Numbered from the stretch's first letter, positions 26,251-35,305 are shown. The stretch is DNA of 64,000 bases from Paenibacillus wynnii (GCF_030812855.1 NZ_JAUSTK010000001.1:124001-188000); one strand, 5' to 3'. A program made the numbers and translations. Notes: a model not told the origin generated them from the letters alone.

Positions 26251-26979
26251 TTAAGTGACCGAAGCTCTCTTCTTATTAACAACAAGCTTATAGCCAACGC
26301 CTCGAATCGAATCGATATGAACATATTCGGGATCAAGTTCCAGCTTCTTGCGGAGTGAGCTGACATGCACATCCACAGTTCGTTGACCCCCGATATAGTC
26401 AAAACCCCATACGGCATTCATGAGATCGTCACGTGTTAATACGACGCCAGGCTTACGGGCTAAATAGAGTAAAACCTCGAATTCCTTAGGGCGAAGATTA
26501 ATGCTTTGTCCACCCAATGAGACCTCGTAACGTTCAGGGTAAATCTCCAGCTGCCCTAAAATAATTGTAGACGCGGACACTGCCTGATCTGAGGGAGCCT
26601 CTTCAGCCAGACCCGAGATACGCCGAAGCACAGCACTCACACGGGCGAGCAGCTCTGAAACACCAAAAGGCTTGGTTATGTAATCATCAGCGCCGGACTT
26701 CAGCCCTCGGACTACATCCTCCTCCGCGTTCTTGGCGGTAAGCACTATTACTGGCGTTCGGATACCTTGTCCACGTAGTTTATCAAGAATATCAATACCA
26801 TTCATGCCTGGAAGCATCAGATCCAGCACAATTAAATCAAAGGGTTCTCTGGTAGCGCGGTCATATCCTGCCGTACCATGATCTTCTACCGTGACCTCAT
26901 AACCTTCCTGCATTAAATTATAGGACAGCAGTCGGGCCAGCGTCGGTTCGTCTTCAATGACAAGCAATCGTTGTGCCAT
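26251..26979 (-). CDS. phoP: Response regulator PhoP, OmpR family
   Basis: 242 residues from ATG 26979: receiver domain (IEDEP acidic pair, phosphoacceptor in LIVLDLMLPGMNG, KPF lysine) and a winged-helix DNA-binding domain (LRPKEFEVLLYLARKPG, GQRTVDVHVSSLRKKLE). Named PhoP because it lies with phoR, pstB and phoU and near mdh and polA, the usual position in Bacilli. GGGGGAACCT precedes the start. It is downstream of phoR, not upstream as in B. subtilis. Confidence 0.9.
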   Translation of the reverse strand: MAQRLLVIEDEPTLARLLSYNLMQEGYEVTVEDHGTAGYDRATREPFDLIVLDLMLPGMNGIDILDKLRGQGIRTPVIVLTAKNAEEDVVRGLKSGADDYITKPFGVSELLARVSAVLRRISGLAEEAPSDQAVSASTIILGQLEIYPERYEVSLGGQSINLRPKEFEVLLYLARKPGVVLTRDDLMNAVWGFDYIGGQRTVDVHVSSLRKKLELDPEYVHIDSIRGVGYKLVVNKKRASVT

Positions 26980-27052
26980 AGGTTCCCCCGTCATCTAATG
27001 TTTTGATAGTGTAATCAATTAAAATAACAATAAGCCTATCATATCATCGGAT

Positions 27053-27069
27053 TGTTAACTCGGTGTAAA
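27053..27069 (-). promoter_or_regulatory. Possible PHO box upstream of phoP
   Basis: On the minus strand TTTACA (27069-27064) and TTAACA (27058-27053) are 11 bp apart, followed at the next 11-bp place by the weaker ATGATA. This lies in the 107-bp gap between phoR and phoP and could allow autoregulation of phoP separately from phoR. Confidence 0.45.
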
Positions 27070-27086
27070 AATCAAAAGATTTAGTT

Positions 27087-28883
27087 TCAATACTCTTCAT
27101 CTTCCTGTAGCAGCGGTAATTCCAATATGAATGAGGTTCCAATACCGAGATTGCTTTCTACCGAAATAACACCCCGATGGAGTTCTACCAAGTGCTTCAC
27201 GATGGATAGACCTAGCCCTGTCCCTCCAGAGCTTCTTGAACGTGCCTTATCCACCCGATAAAAGCGTTCAAAAATACGCGGCAGATCCTTGCGCGGAATC
27301 CCCATTCCAGTGTCCCGGACAGTGAAAATGACACTTTCTGATCCATCTACCTTCTGTGTATTAACTGCTGAGACTCTAACATTGCCCCCATCATGCGTAT
27401 AATTGATTGCATTCGATAATAAGTTCATAAAGATCTGCCGCAGCTTGTCCTCATCGCCCTCAATAAACAACTCCTCAGGAACCTCTGTACTAAGACTGAT
27501 CTTCTTTTTCTCAGCCACCTTGCTCATCGTCTCCATTACAGAGTCAAAGAAAGTGGATAGATGCACCGGTGAACAGACCAGATTCGCTCGTTTGGATTCA
27601 ATTTTTGATAATTCCAAGATATCACCGATCAGACGGTTCAACCGTTCATTCTCATCATAAATAATCTGCAAAAAGGAGCGTGCCGTTTTCTCATCAGTAA
27701 CCCCTCCGCCCAGTAGTGTTTCGGCAAAACCTTTAACAGCAGCTACCGGCGTCTTCAATTCATGGGAGACATTAGCGACAAATTCACTGCGCATTTTTTC
27801 GAGACGACGAATATCCGTTACCTCCTGCAAAAGAAACAACATCCCGCGATACGATCCATCCTGTGTCATCGGCACACCGTCAAGTCTTATTATGCGTTCA
27901 CCGGGATTATAGATACTTCTTTCCTCGTGAATTGCCTCCTTGCGGGAAATTCCATCCTCAACCAGCCGGGTAAGCTCGTAATGACGCTTAAGCTCAAGGA
28001 AGGAACGGCCGGACATTTCACTATTATCTACATCCAGCATTCTTTCTGCCGCGCGGTTCAACAGGGCCACCTGGCCCGTCTCGTTAACCATAAGAATCCC
28101 GCCGGTCATATTATCTAACACACTTTGCAAAAGATCCTCATTATCCCGAATCGTCTTTAACTGGGTCTGCAGACTATCCGCCATCGCATTAATAGCTATA
28201 GCCAACTGCCCGATTTCATCCTTACGCTTCATAGTCACACGCGCATCATAGTCAAGATCCGTGATCCGGCGAGCTACCCGGGTAATCTGCTCCAAAGGAG
28301 AAGTCATACTGGAGGCCACTTTGTAACTCACAAGGGTAGCAGCAATGAACAGCAGTACCAAACCACCAGCCATAATCATCCATGCCCGGTTGATACCTTC
28401 GTCCACGGCATCAAGCCCCATCGAGAGCCTTATATACCCGTCATATCCCTGATCCGAGGTAACAATCCCGGCTACATACAACATTTCACGTTCCATAGTG
28501 TCACTATATCGAATGGAACTGCCTATGCCTTTTTGGGCTGCAATAATCTCCTCTTCCCGATTCGAGTGATTATCCATAAGCAGCGGGTCCTTCTCTGAAT
28601 CCCCGATTACACGGCCGTCTTTAGTAATAAATGTCACGCGTGAATCCGTTAGCTTTGCTATTTTTCTGGATTGATCAGTGTAGTAGGAATAGGCATCGGG
28701 AGCATTCATATCCTGAAACTTAAGCGTGCCCTCGAGGACATTTATTTCCCGGGACATGTTCTCTTCCAGTGCGGTAATATGGGAATCCTTGAATAAATGG
28801 GCCATTGTAAACCCGGCGCCGATCATAGAAATGCCTATCAAAGACATCAATATGAAGGTAAGACGAACTCGAAACGGTCTCAT
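27087..28883 (-). CDS. phoR: Phosphate-sensing histidine kinase PhoR
   Basis: 598 residues from ATG 28883. Membrane segments at about 10-30 and 165-190 flank an extracytoplasmic domain of about 130 residues, followed by HAMP, a PAS domain (LLQSVLDNMTGGILMVNETG), HisKA with the phospho-His in FVANVSHELKTPVAAVKGF, and HATPase_c (NLLSNAINYT, DTGMGIP, GGTGLGLSIVKHLVELH). This is the PhoR layout of Bacilli. The longest frame begins with GTG 28919; AGGAAGAGG favours the ATG used. A terminator at 28968 isolates it from the VOC gene upstream. Confidence 0.92.
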   Translation of the reverse strand: MRPFRVRLTFILMSLIGISMIGAGFTMAHLFKDSHITALEENMSREINVLEGTLKFQDMNAPDAYSYYTDQSRKIAKLTDSRVTFITKDGRVIGDSEKDPLLMDNHSNREEEIIAAQKGIGSSIRYSDTMEREMLYVAGIVTSDQGYDGYIRLSMGLDAVDEGINRAWMIMAGGLVLLFIAATLVSYKVASSMTSPLEQITRVARRITDLDYDARVTMKRKDEIGQLAIAINAMADSLQTQLKTIRDNEDLLQSVLDNMTGGILMVNETGQVALLNRAAERMLDVDNSEMSGRSFLELKRHYELTRLVEDGISRKEAIHEERSIYNPGERIIRLDGVPMTQDGSYRGMLFLLQEVTDIRRLEKMRSEFVANVSHELKTPVAAVKGFAETLLGGGVTDEKTARSFLQIIYDENERLNRLIGDILELSKIESKRANLVCSPVHLSTFFDSVMETMSKVAEKKKISLSTEVPEELFIEGDEDKLRQIFMNLLSNAINYTHDGGNVRVSAVNTQKVDGSESVIFTVRDTGMGIPRKDLPRIFERFYRVDKARSRSSGGTGLGLSIVKHLVELHRGVISVESNLGIGTSFILELPLLQEDEEY

Positions 28884-28967
28884 TTGACTTCTGCCTCTTC
28901 CTGTTTTCGATATTTTCACTATTTTCTTGTCACTATCCTAACTCCATCCTGTCCAAAATACCAGCGC

Positions 28968-28993
28968 AAAAAAGAGAAGTCCGAACGGACCTC
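28968..28993 (-). terminator. Terminator after VOC gene
   Basis: Minus strand GAGGTCCG-TT-CGGACTTC stem followed by TCTTTTTT. Separates the VOC protein gene from phoR. Confidence 0.75.
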
Positions 28994-29018
28994 CCCCTAT
29001 TCTTCATATTGAAGTTAT

Positions 29019-29408
29019 TTAATTACTTGTGCTGGTGGCGATAAACCATTGATTTCCGTGGCTATCCCTTATCCCTGCGCCCCGTTCCCCGTAGGCATGA
29101 TCCTGAGGTTCCTCAATACTCTCCGCTCCAGCGTTAAGACACTTTTCATATACCTCATCCACATTACTGATATATAGATGAATAGCGAATTGTACTGGAG
29201 GATATTTTTCATTGGCTTCAGATATTTCAATAATTGAATCCCCGATCCGTATCTCGGCATGTTTGACCACTCCGTCCTCTTTTCGGGCAATATCTATGAT
29301 TCTGGCATCAAAGCAGCTCACTACAAAGTCAATGAGCCGGTCTGCATGGTTGACAATAAAATACGGTGTGACACTATGATAGCCGTTCCGAATGTGATGT
29401 GGTGCCAC
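29019..29408 (-). CDS. VOC (glyoxalase/PhnB-like) family protein
   Basis: 129 residues with the two beta-alpha-beta-beta-beta halves of the vicinal oxygen chelate fold (VTPYFIVNHADRLIDFVV, and later VDEVYEKCLNAGAESIEEP, then RDSHGNQWFIA). It resembles the PhnB-like subgroup, whose members include small-molecule binding or resistance proteins as well as enzymes; the substrate cannot be told. The start is GTG, 7 bases after GGAGGG. Reads alone, followed by a terminator. Confidence 0.82.
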   Translation of the reverse strand: MAPHHIRNGYHSVTPYFIVNHADRLIDFVVSCFDARIIDIARKEDGVVKHAEIRIGDSIIEISEANEKYPPVQFAIHLYISNVDEVYEKCLNAGAESIEEPQDHAYGERGAGIRDSHGNQWFIATSTSN

Positions 29409-29442
29409 TCCTTTTCCCTCCTAGGGCATGACTTGTTACAGC

Positions 29443-30987
29443 TTATTTAAAAACAGGCTCCTTAAACTGGGTAAGCTTAGTAGCGGAGTCTTTCTCTACA
29501 TCGGCATGCAGGCTGTTCCCATGGGCATCCATTGTAACAATAGCGGCGAACCCGTCAACCTCCAGATGCCACATTGCCTCAGGTATCCCAAACTCCATGA
29601 AGTCAACAGCATTCACCTTTTTAATACACTCGGCATAATATTGCGCTGCGCCGCCTATAGCGTTAAGGTATACTCCTCCGTGCTCCTTGAGCGCTTGAAG
29701 AGTCTTGGGTCCCATTCCGCCTTTACCGATTACGGCCCGAATGCCGAATTTCTTGAGAATGTCTCCTTGATAAGGCTCTTCCCGAATACTAGTTGTGGGT
29801 CCAGCCGCCTTTACATGCCAGCCCTCTTCGTCCTTCAGCATTACAGGACCGCAGTGGTAGATTACCGCGCCATTCAGATCAACCGGGGAATCATGGTCCA
29901 TTAAATATTTATGCAGGGCATCTCTTCCCGTGTGCATCTCACCGGACAGAATAACAACATCCCCTACACGAAGCGAACGAATATCTTCCTCGCTGATCGG
30001 CGTGGTGAGCCTGACCTCCCGTGATTCACTCGTTGTTGCGGGTGAATCACCGGCTGCCGGTGCCTTAGCGCCTTCAACAGAAATACCCGTTCCGCTCTCA
30101 TACAGCCAATCCTGTATAGTACCGGTAGAAGGATCGATCAATATACCCTGGCGACGGAAAGCCCAACAATTATAAGCAACCGATACGAAAAAACTAGCCG
30201 GAAGTCGGTTCATAACACCAACCTTGCAGCCCAGCAGCGTAACTTCACCACCGAATCCCATCGTGCCGATTCCCAGCTTGTTGGCATTCTCCATTACGTA
30301 ATCTTCAAGTTTATGCAGATCTTCAATTGGATTCACATCGTCCACCTTGCGGAACAGCTGTTTCTTGGCTAATTCATATCCTGTCGTCCGATCTCCACCG
30401 ATCCCGACACCAATAAATCCTGCACTGCAGCCTTGACCTTGTGCCTGATATACAGAATGAAGGATGCATTTACGGATACCATCCAAATCACGGCCTGCTT
30501 TTCCCAAGCCTTCCAGCTCTGCCGGAAGACTGTACTGAATATTTTTATTTTCACAGCCACCGCCTTTTAAAATGAGCCGAACGTCTATCCCCTGTTCTTC
30601 CCACTGTTCAAAGTGAATCACCGGCGTACCTGCACCCAGATTATTGCCGCTGTTCTCACCAGTTAGAGAATCCACAGAATTGGGACGCAGCTTGCCGTCT
30701 TTGGTCGCCCGGGTTATCGCACTATAGATATCTTTTTTCATCTCAATCTGGTTGACTCCAACAGGAGTATGAATGATAAATGTCAGCATACCGGTGTCCT
30801 GACATATCGGCGACACCTGAAGCTCTGCCATGCCGATATTCTGTGCAATCGTAGTTAGAGCCAGTCCAGAGCGGGTTGCTATATCTTCCAGAGCACGCCC
30901 TTTAGCCACTGCTCGGCGTACATCGCCAGGTAAATTAGTAGAGGTCTCCACGATCAGGTTATAAATACTGTCTTCAAAATGCTGCAT
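29443..30987 (-). CDS. Fumarate hydratase class I, iron-sulfur type
   Basis: About 514 residues, a fused two-domain class I fumarase: N-terminal Fe-S catalytic part and a C-terminal part beginning near VRLTTPISEEDIRSLRVGDVV. Cysteines in SPICQDTGM, GGGCENKN and GQGCSAGF are the expected [4Fe-4S] ligands. It interconverts fumarate and malate in the TCA cycle. Two starts are possible: ATG 30987 or TTG 30993, the latter 5 bases after GAGGAG. Malate dehydrogenase is encoded about 9 kb away. Confidence 0.93.
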   Translation of the reverse strand: MQHFEDSIYNLIVETSTNLPGDVRRAVAKGRALEDIATRSGLALTTIAQNIGMAELQVSPICQDTGMLTFIIHTPVGVNQIEMKKDIYSAITRATKDGKLRPNSVDSLTGENSGNNLGAGTPVIHFEQWEEQGIDVRLILKGGGCENKNIQYSLPAELEGLGKAGRDLDGIRKCILHSVYQAQGQGCSAGFIGVGIGGDRTTGYELAKKQLFRKVDDVNPIEDLHKLEDYVMENANKLGIGTMGFGGEVTLLGCKVGVMNRLPASFFVSVAYNCWAFRRQGILIDPSTGTIQDWLYESGTGISVEGAKAPAAGDSPATTSESREVRLTTPISEEDIRSLRVGDVVILSGEMHTGRDALHKYLMDHDSPVDLNGAVIYHCGPVMLKDEEGWHVKAAGPTTSIREEPYQGDILKKFGIRAVIGKGGMGPKTLQALKEHGGVYLNAIGGAAQYYAECIKKVNAVDFMEFGIPEAMWHLEVDGFAAIVTMDAHGNSLHADVEKDSATKLTQFKEPVFK

Positions 30988-31086
30988 CTTCAATTCAGCT
31001 CCTCTTCGTTCCAGGTTGTAACTAAGCCCTGCATGTAGTTATTATAATAGCATACTGAGCCATTCCTGAAAGGGGTTACTTCAAAA

Positions 31087-31692
31087 ATGAATTACCACTT
31101 TTCCGCATATCTTTATCGGCTTCAATATATTCAACGCTGGAGTCTGATGCGCAGTACGGCATCAGATAATGTGGCCCAGCACTCTTTTCACGTAGCCTTG
31201 CTTGCTCATATGCTCTGCAGTATCGGAAATGTTCACTTCGAACGAGACCTGAATGCGGACAGAGCTTCTACTATTGCCCTATTTCATGATGCGGCTGAAG
31301 TGTTCACCGGTGATATTCCCACTCCGGTCAAGCACAACAATCAGCGTCTGCTGTCCAGCTTCCGGGAGATGGAAGCCATCGCCGCAGAACGGCTGACCTC
31401 TATGATTCCTGCCGAGCTGCAATCCATCTACACACCCCTAATGAGCGCGGAGAGCAGCCATGCAGATCCGACCGATAACCTGCTGTACACCTATGTTAAG
31501 GCTGCGGATAATCTGGACGCCTATTTGAAATGTGTCTGGGAGGTTGCGGCAGGCAACCGAGAATTTGCCATCGCCAAAGCTCAGACGGAGGCCAAGCTGC
31601 GGGGATTGATGCTTCTGGAGGTGGACTATTTTCTGACCCATATGGCTCCGAGCTTTGAAATGTCCCTGGATGAGCTGTCAGCCGGGAACTAA
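31087..31692 (+). CDS. HD-domain 5'-deoxynucleotidase, YfbR-like
   Basis: 201 residues of the HD phosphohydrolase superfamily. Metal ligands are H in VAQHSFHVALLAH, HD in ALFHDAAEVFTGDIPTPVK and D in the later KAADNLDAYLK. YfbR-like enzymes remove the 5'-phosphate from deoxyribonucleoside monophosphates in the cytoplasm. AAAGGGG precedes the ATG. Its 3' end overlaps that of the convergent deaminase gene by 4 bp. Confidence 0.88.
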   Translation: MNYHFSAYLYRLQYIQRWSLMRSTASDNVAQHSFHVALLAHMLCSIGNVHFERDLNADRASTIALFHDAAEVFTGDIPTPVKHNNQRLLSSFREMEAIAAERLTSMIPAELQSIYTPLMSAESSHADPTDNLLYTYVKAADNLDAYLKCVWEVAAGNREFAIAKAQTEAKLRGLMLLEVDYFLTHMAPSFEMSLDELSAGN

Positions 31693-32981
31693 ATTCCGTG
31701 GACAATTCTTTTGGAGCGTACAGTGACCTCACGGAACAGTTCTTCTTCATCTATGGTTAAGAGCTGGCGGTTCCTCATCAGAATTTTACCATTCACGATG
31801 GTTGTATCTACATCGCCTCCATTTGCGCTAAAGGCTAACAAAGACATTACGTTGTGAACAGGTTGCAGGTGGGGTTTGTTCAAGTCTATCAGGATTACAT
31901 CTGCTTTTTTCCCCACCTCCAAAGTTCCTGTTTCGCGGCTGATATTCAGCAGCTTTGCGCTCTCCACAGTTGCCATGCAGAGGGCCTGGTGCGCCGGAAG
32001 TCGCGCAGGGTCGCCGTAATCTGCCTTTTGCAGCCAAGCTGCGGCTTTGATCTCCTCGAACATATCAACAGTCGTGGCACTCCCGGCACCATCTGTACCC
32101 AGCCCTACGGTAATTCCCATCTCCATCATCTCGGTTACCGGTGCAATTCCACAGCCTAACTTCAGATTGCTTACGGGATTATGTGAGACTCCTCCGCGCA
32201 TACCCTGCAGTAGCTTCACATCCCGGCGATTCAAGTGCACAGCGTGCGCGAGCAGTACATGGTTCCTCTCGAACATCCCGTTGTGAAGCAAATATTCTGT
32301 TGGAGTCATATTATAGTTATCCCGAATTTGCACAACCTCTTCTTTGGTCTCTGCCAGGTGGATATGAATGGGGATGTTATTTTTCTCGGCAAGCGCGATG
32401 ACCTCTCTCAGAGGCTCTGGCGGACACAGGTAAGGAGAGTGAGGCCCCAACATGGTTGTAATCCTACCTTCTGCACTTCCGTTCCACCGATCAATCAGAT
32501 CCAGAGCCTCGGATATCCGCCGCCCCCCGTCTGCTTCCATGAAGACAAGTCCCCTCGTCAGTGAGGCTCTAAGTCCTGTCTCTTGTACAGCGTTAGCGAT
32601 CTCGCTCATATGAATATACATGTCGGCAAAAGCGGTCGTACCCGACCGAATCATCTCGGCCATCGACAGCTTGGCACCCCAATAAATATCTTCGGGAGTC
32701 ATCCTTTCCTCTGCAGGCAACATTTTTGTCTCCAGCCAGTCCATGAGTTTCAAATCGTCCGAGAAACCGCGCAGCAAGCTCATGGGCGTATGTTGATGGG
32801 CATTGATTAACCCCGGCATCGCAGCCATTCCCTTTCCCTCAATAATCTCATCCGCCGGACTAATAATTCCCTCTGCAATTTCCTTGATTTGATCTCCGTC
32901 AATCAGAATATCTCCAACAAACGGCACTTGGTCTTGTTCTTTCATGGTGAGAATCAACACGTTCTTAATCAGAATTTTCAT
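31689..32981 (-). CDS. mtaD: Amidohydrolase, MTA/S-adenosylhomocysteine deaminase type
   Basis: 430 residues from ATG 32981. Amidohydrolase-fold metal ligands: HxH in NAHQHTPMS, H in HIHLAET, H in LAHAVHL and D in GLGTDGAGS. GFSDDLKLMDWLE and MLGPHSPYLCPPEPL are typical of MtaD-like enzymes, which deaminate 5-methylthioadenosine and SAH to inosine forms. AGGAGGCCCTACA precedes the ATG. The promoter at 33013-33043 has MerR-family architecture and faces this gene, and the divergent gene encodes a MerR/methyltransferase fusion. Confidence 0.88.
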   Translation of the reverse strand: MKILIKNVLILTMKEQDQVPFVGDILIDGDQIKEIAEGIISPADEIIEGKGMAAMPGLINAHQHTPMSLLRGFSDDLKLMDWLETKMLPAEERMTPEDIYWGAKLSMAEMIRSGTTAFADMYIHMSEIANAVQETGLRASLTRGLVFMEADGGRRISEALDLIDRWNGSAEGRITTMLGPHSPYLCPPEPLREVIALAEKNNIPIHIHLAETKEEVVQIRDNYNMTPTEYLLHNGMFERNHVLLAHAVHLNRRDVKLLQGMRGGVSHNPVSNLKLGCGIAPVTEMMEMGITVGLGTDGAGSATTVDMFEEIKAAAWLQKADYGDPARLPAHQALCMATVESAKLLNISRETGTLEVGKKADVILIDLNKPHLQPVHNVMSLLAFSANGGDVDTTIVNGKILMRNRQLLTIDEEELFREVTVRSKRIVHGI

Positions 32982-33012
32982 TGTAGGGCCTCCTAGGTAT
33001 ATGATATACACT

Positions 33013-33043
33013 AGGGTAAACCTTCCCGTTAGGAGAAGGTCAA
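33013..33043 (-). promoter_or_regulatory. MerR-type promoter with 19-bp spacer
   Basis: Minus strand: -35 TTGACC (33043-33038), a 19-bp spacer, -10 TACCCT (33018-33013). The spacer contains the dyad ACCTTC-N9-GAAGGT (33020-33040). An over-long 19-bp spacer with a central dyad is the hallmark of promoters activated by MerR proteins through DNA twisting; the sequence recalls CueR/MerR sites. Predicted start is about 25 nt before the deaminase ATG. Confidence 0.8.
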
Positions 33044-33083
33044 GGGGTTGCTTTTACACTTATTTAATGGAAAGGAAGATGGC

Positions 33084-34061
33084 ATGAAGATCAAAGAGGT
33101 CGCAGATAGACTCAAAATTTCGGCAAGGGCGATACGCTTTTACGAAGAGAAGGGCTTAATCACCCCGACTAAGGGAGAGAATTCATATCGGTACTTTAGT
33201 GAAAAAGAAATTTGGAGACTGCAGACCATCATTGCTCTCCGTGAAGCAGGTATGCCCGTGGAAGATATCCGCAAAGCACTGCAAAACATCGAAGGTCAGG
33301 ATAATGAAGAACTGCAATACTATCTGGAGCTTCAGCGCTCTGTCCTGTTCACGAAATGGGTAGAGATAAAGCATATTATTGATACAACCGACTACATGAT
33401 CGATATGGTAAAAAAACAGCAGGTTCTCCCGCTAAATGACATCTATACACTCGCCGAAGGCTCACGAAGATTACGGGAGCACCGCAGCAGTTGGGAGGAT
33501 AAATGGGATTTTGATGCACGGGCCGAAATTCATGATGAAATTGTCCTAAACGAAGCTTCGGAATATAAAGATTACGGGGCTGCTCTTGCATTAACTGTCC
33601 AGTGGCTGGCACCGATTCACGGGGAAAAAGGGCTCGATATCGGGACCGGAACCGGAAATTTAGCCGAAAAGCTGATCGCGCACGGCGCCATAATGGCGGG
33701 TGTCGATCAATCCAAAGAAATGCTGAAGTTATGCCGTCTGAAACTCCCTGCATTGGAGACGAAACTCGGGAACTTCCTGGCGATTCCCTATCTGGATCAT
33801 AAATTTGATTTTGTTGTTTCCAGCTTTGCCTTCCATCACCTCACTGAGAGTCAGCAAGCCCTTGCCATTGAGGAAATGCGCAGGGTTCTGAAGCCCCACG
33901 GCAGGATTTGTATAACCGATTGTATGATAATGGATGAAGACCCTACAGGTGATGGCAGTGAGACTAGATTAATCAAGTTATTTGAAACCAAGGGATATCT
34001 TACGAAGCATCAACGAATTAATGAACGGCTTCATATCGTATACGCAGTGCCTATTAGGTAA
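33084..34061 (+). CDS. MerR transcriptional regulator fused to SAM-dependent methyltransferase
   Basis: 325 residues from ATG 33084 (AAAGGAAG precedes it; a longer frame starts at 33048). Residues 1-70 are a MerR winged helix-turn-helix (MKIKEVADRLKISARAIRFY, RLQTIIALREAGMPVEDI), followed by a helical region to about 115 that would be the dimer coiled coil. From about 170 there is a class I methyltransferase: GLDIGTGTGNLAEKL is motif I, GVDQSKEML the acidic motif II, and FVVSSFAFHHL with MRRVLKPHGRICITD later motifs. Metal-binding cysteines of CueR are absent. It is divergent from the deaminase gene, whose promoter is MerR-type. Confidence 0.9.
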   Translation: MKIKEVADRLKISARAIRFYEEKGLITPTKGENSYRYFSEKEIWRLQTIIALREAGMPVEDIRKALQNIEGQDNEELQYYLELQRSVLFTKWVEIKHIIDTTDYMIDMVKKQQVLPLNDIYTLAEGSRRLREHRSSWEDKWDFDARAEIHDEIVLNEASEYKDYGAALALTVQWLAPIHGEKGLDIGTGTGNLAEKLIAHGAIMAGVDQSKEMLKLCRLKLPALETKLGNFLAIPYLDHKFDFVVSSFAFHHLTESQQALAIEEMRRVLKPHGRICITDCMIMDEDPTGDGSETRLIKLFETKGYLTKHQRINERLHIVYAVPIR

Positions 34062-34076
34062 AAACGCCACAACAAA

Positions 34077-34097
34077 ACCTTGCCGTTACGCAAAGGT
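34077..34097. promoter_or_regulatory. Second MerR-like dyad after the fusion gene
   Basis: ACCTT at 34077 and AAGGT ending at 34097 enclose a 21-bp dyad of the same length as the one at 33020-33040; on the minus strand about 17 of 21 bases agree between the two. No good -35/-10 pair is placed around it. It may be a second binding site, or chance. Confidence 0.35.
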
Positions 34098-34099
34098 AA

Positions 34100-34132
34100 T
34101 AAAAAACCACCCTTTATTGATGATCGGGTGGC
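34100..34132 (-). terminator. Terminator of the thi operon
   Basis: Minus strand: GCCACCCG and AGGGTGGT form a stem around ATCATCAATA, followed by TTTTTA. Lies just after the thiH stop. Confidence 0.75.
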
Positions 34133-34149
34133 AGCGTTATAGATTATTA

Positions 34150-35280
34150 TTAAGTAAGAGTAGAAGCAGGCTCCACCAGTATATCCCAGTCTTTAAATAC
34201 CGGTTGGAAGCTGTTCACATACAGCATTTCTGTAATCTCTTGCACACTTCGGCTGTCCGAAATTTCAAATTGCGGAGTTCCGCCTTCAAGTGTATGTCCC
34301 CCTACTTCGGTGGATACTCCGGCAGACATCTTGGTGATACCCAGATGAATTAAATGATCGCGGAGAACAGCAGGCTCCCGGGTAGAGAGGGTTATGCCTG
34401 AACGTGGAAGAAACAACCGATACGCCAATATAATCTGTACTAACGCGCGATCCGATACATCACACTCCGGGTTGAACTCTCCCAGGTAAGGCCGAAATCG
34501 CGGAGTTGAGAGGCTGATCTCACAATCCGGATAACGGTCCTGTAAATATCGGGCATGCATTGCGCTAAGGAATGCTTCCTGCCTCCAGTCATGCATGCCC
34601 AGCAGCGCACCTATGTTAACGGAACGAAATCCAGCCTGGCAGCCGCGTTCAGGGGCATCTAGCCGGTTACGATAAATTCTTTTGGGACCCTTCACATGCA
34701 GTTGTTTATATGTCTCCTGATGATAGACTTCCTGATAAAGTGTTAAGCCGTCCACACCTGCTTTAAGCAGCTCCTGGTATTCAGCGGTAGCCAGAGGGTT
34801 GATCTCAATGCTGATCGATGTAAAGTACTCACGCAGTACCTCTACACATTCCTTGATATAGGATACAGGATTATCTTTACGGGATTCCCCCGTCAAAATC
34901 AGGATATGGCGCAGGCCTGTAGCAGCAATGTTCTCCGCCTCCCGTCTCACTTCATCCAACGACAACTTCTTGCGCGGAAAGTCGTAGATCGAGCTGAAGC
35001 TGCAATAGGTGCAGTGATTTACACAAAAGTCAGCCAGGTACATCGGTGTGAACAGCTGCATCGCATGGCCAAAATGTGAACGGGTAAGCTGTTGTGCTTT
35101 TTGAGCCATATTCTCCAGCAGCGGATCGGCAGCCGGAGAGAGAAGTATTAATAAGTCAGCCTCGTCCAGACTATCCTTGCCTAATACCCGCAGCACATCA
35201 TTCGTTGTATACTGCTTCCAGAGTTGTTCGTACGGATACTGTTCCAATCGCCCCAGTGTTTCGTAAAAGCTCACGTCCAT
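34150..35280 (-). CDS. thiH: 2-iminoacetate synthase ThiH
   Basis: 376 residues, radical SAM enzyme with the CxxxCxxC cluster motif in CVNHCTYCSFS near residue 90, and a C-terminal BATS-type region (AGVSTEVGGHTLEGGTPQFE). It cleaves tyrosine to dehydroglycine for the thiazole ring under anaerobic-type chemistry, replacing glycine oxidase ThiO. A GTG at 35274 is 6 bases after GAGGG and may be the true start instead of the ATG used. Last gene of the tenI-thiS-thiG-thiH operon. Confidence 0.94.
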   Translation of the reverse strand: MDVSFYETLGRLEQYPYEQLWKQYTTNDVLRVLGKDSLDEADLLILLSPAADPLLENMAQKAQQLTRSHFGHAMQLFTPMYLADFCVNHCTYCSFSSIYDFPRKKLSLDEVRREAENIAATGLRHILILTGESRKDNPVSYIKECVEVLREYFTSISIEINPLATAEYQELLKAGVDGLTLYQEVYHQETYKQLHVKGPKRIYRNRLDAPERGCQAGFRSVNIGALLGMHDWRQEAFLSAMHARYLQDRYPDCEISLSTPRFRPYLGEFNPECDVSDRALVQIILAYRLFLPRSGITLSTREPAVLRDHLIHLGITKMSAGVSTEVGGHTLEGGTPQFEISDSRSVQEITEMLYVNSFQPVFKDWDILVEPASTLT

Positions 35281-35305
35281 CCCTCATTTCTAAATTTCTA
35301 TGAAC

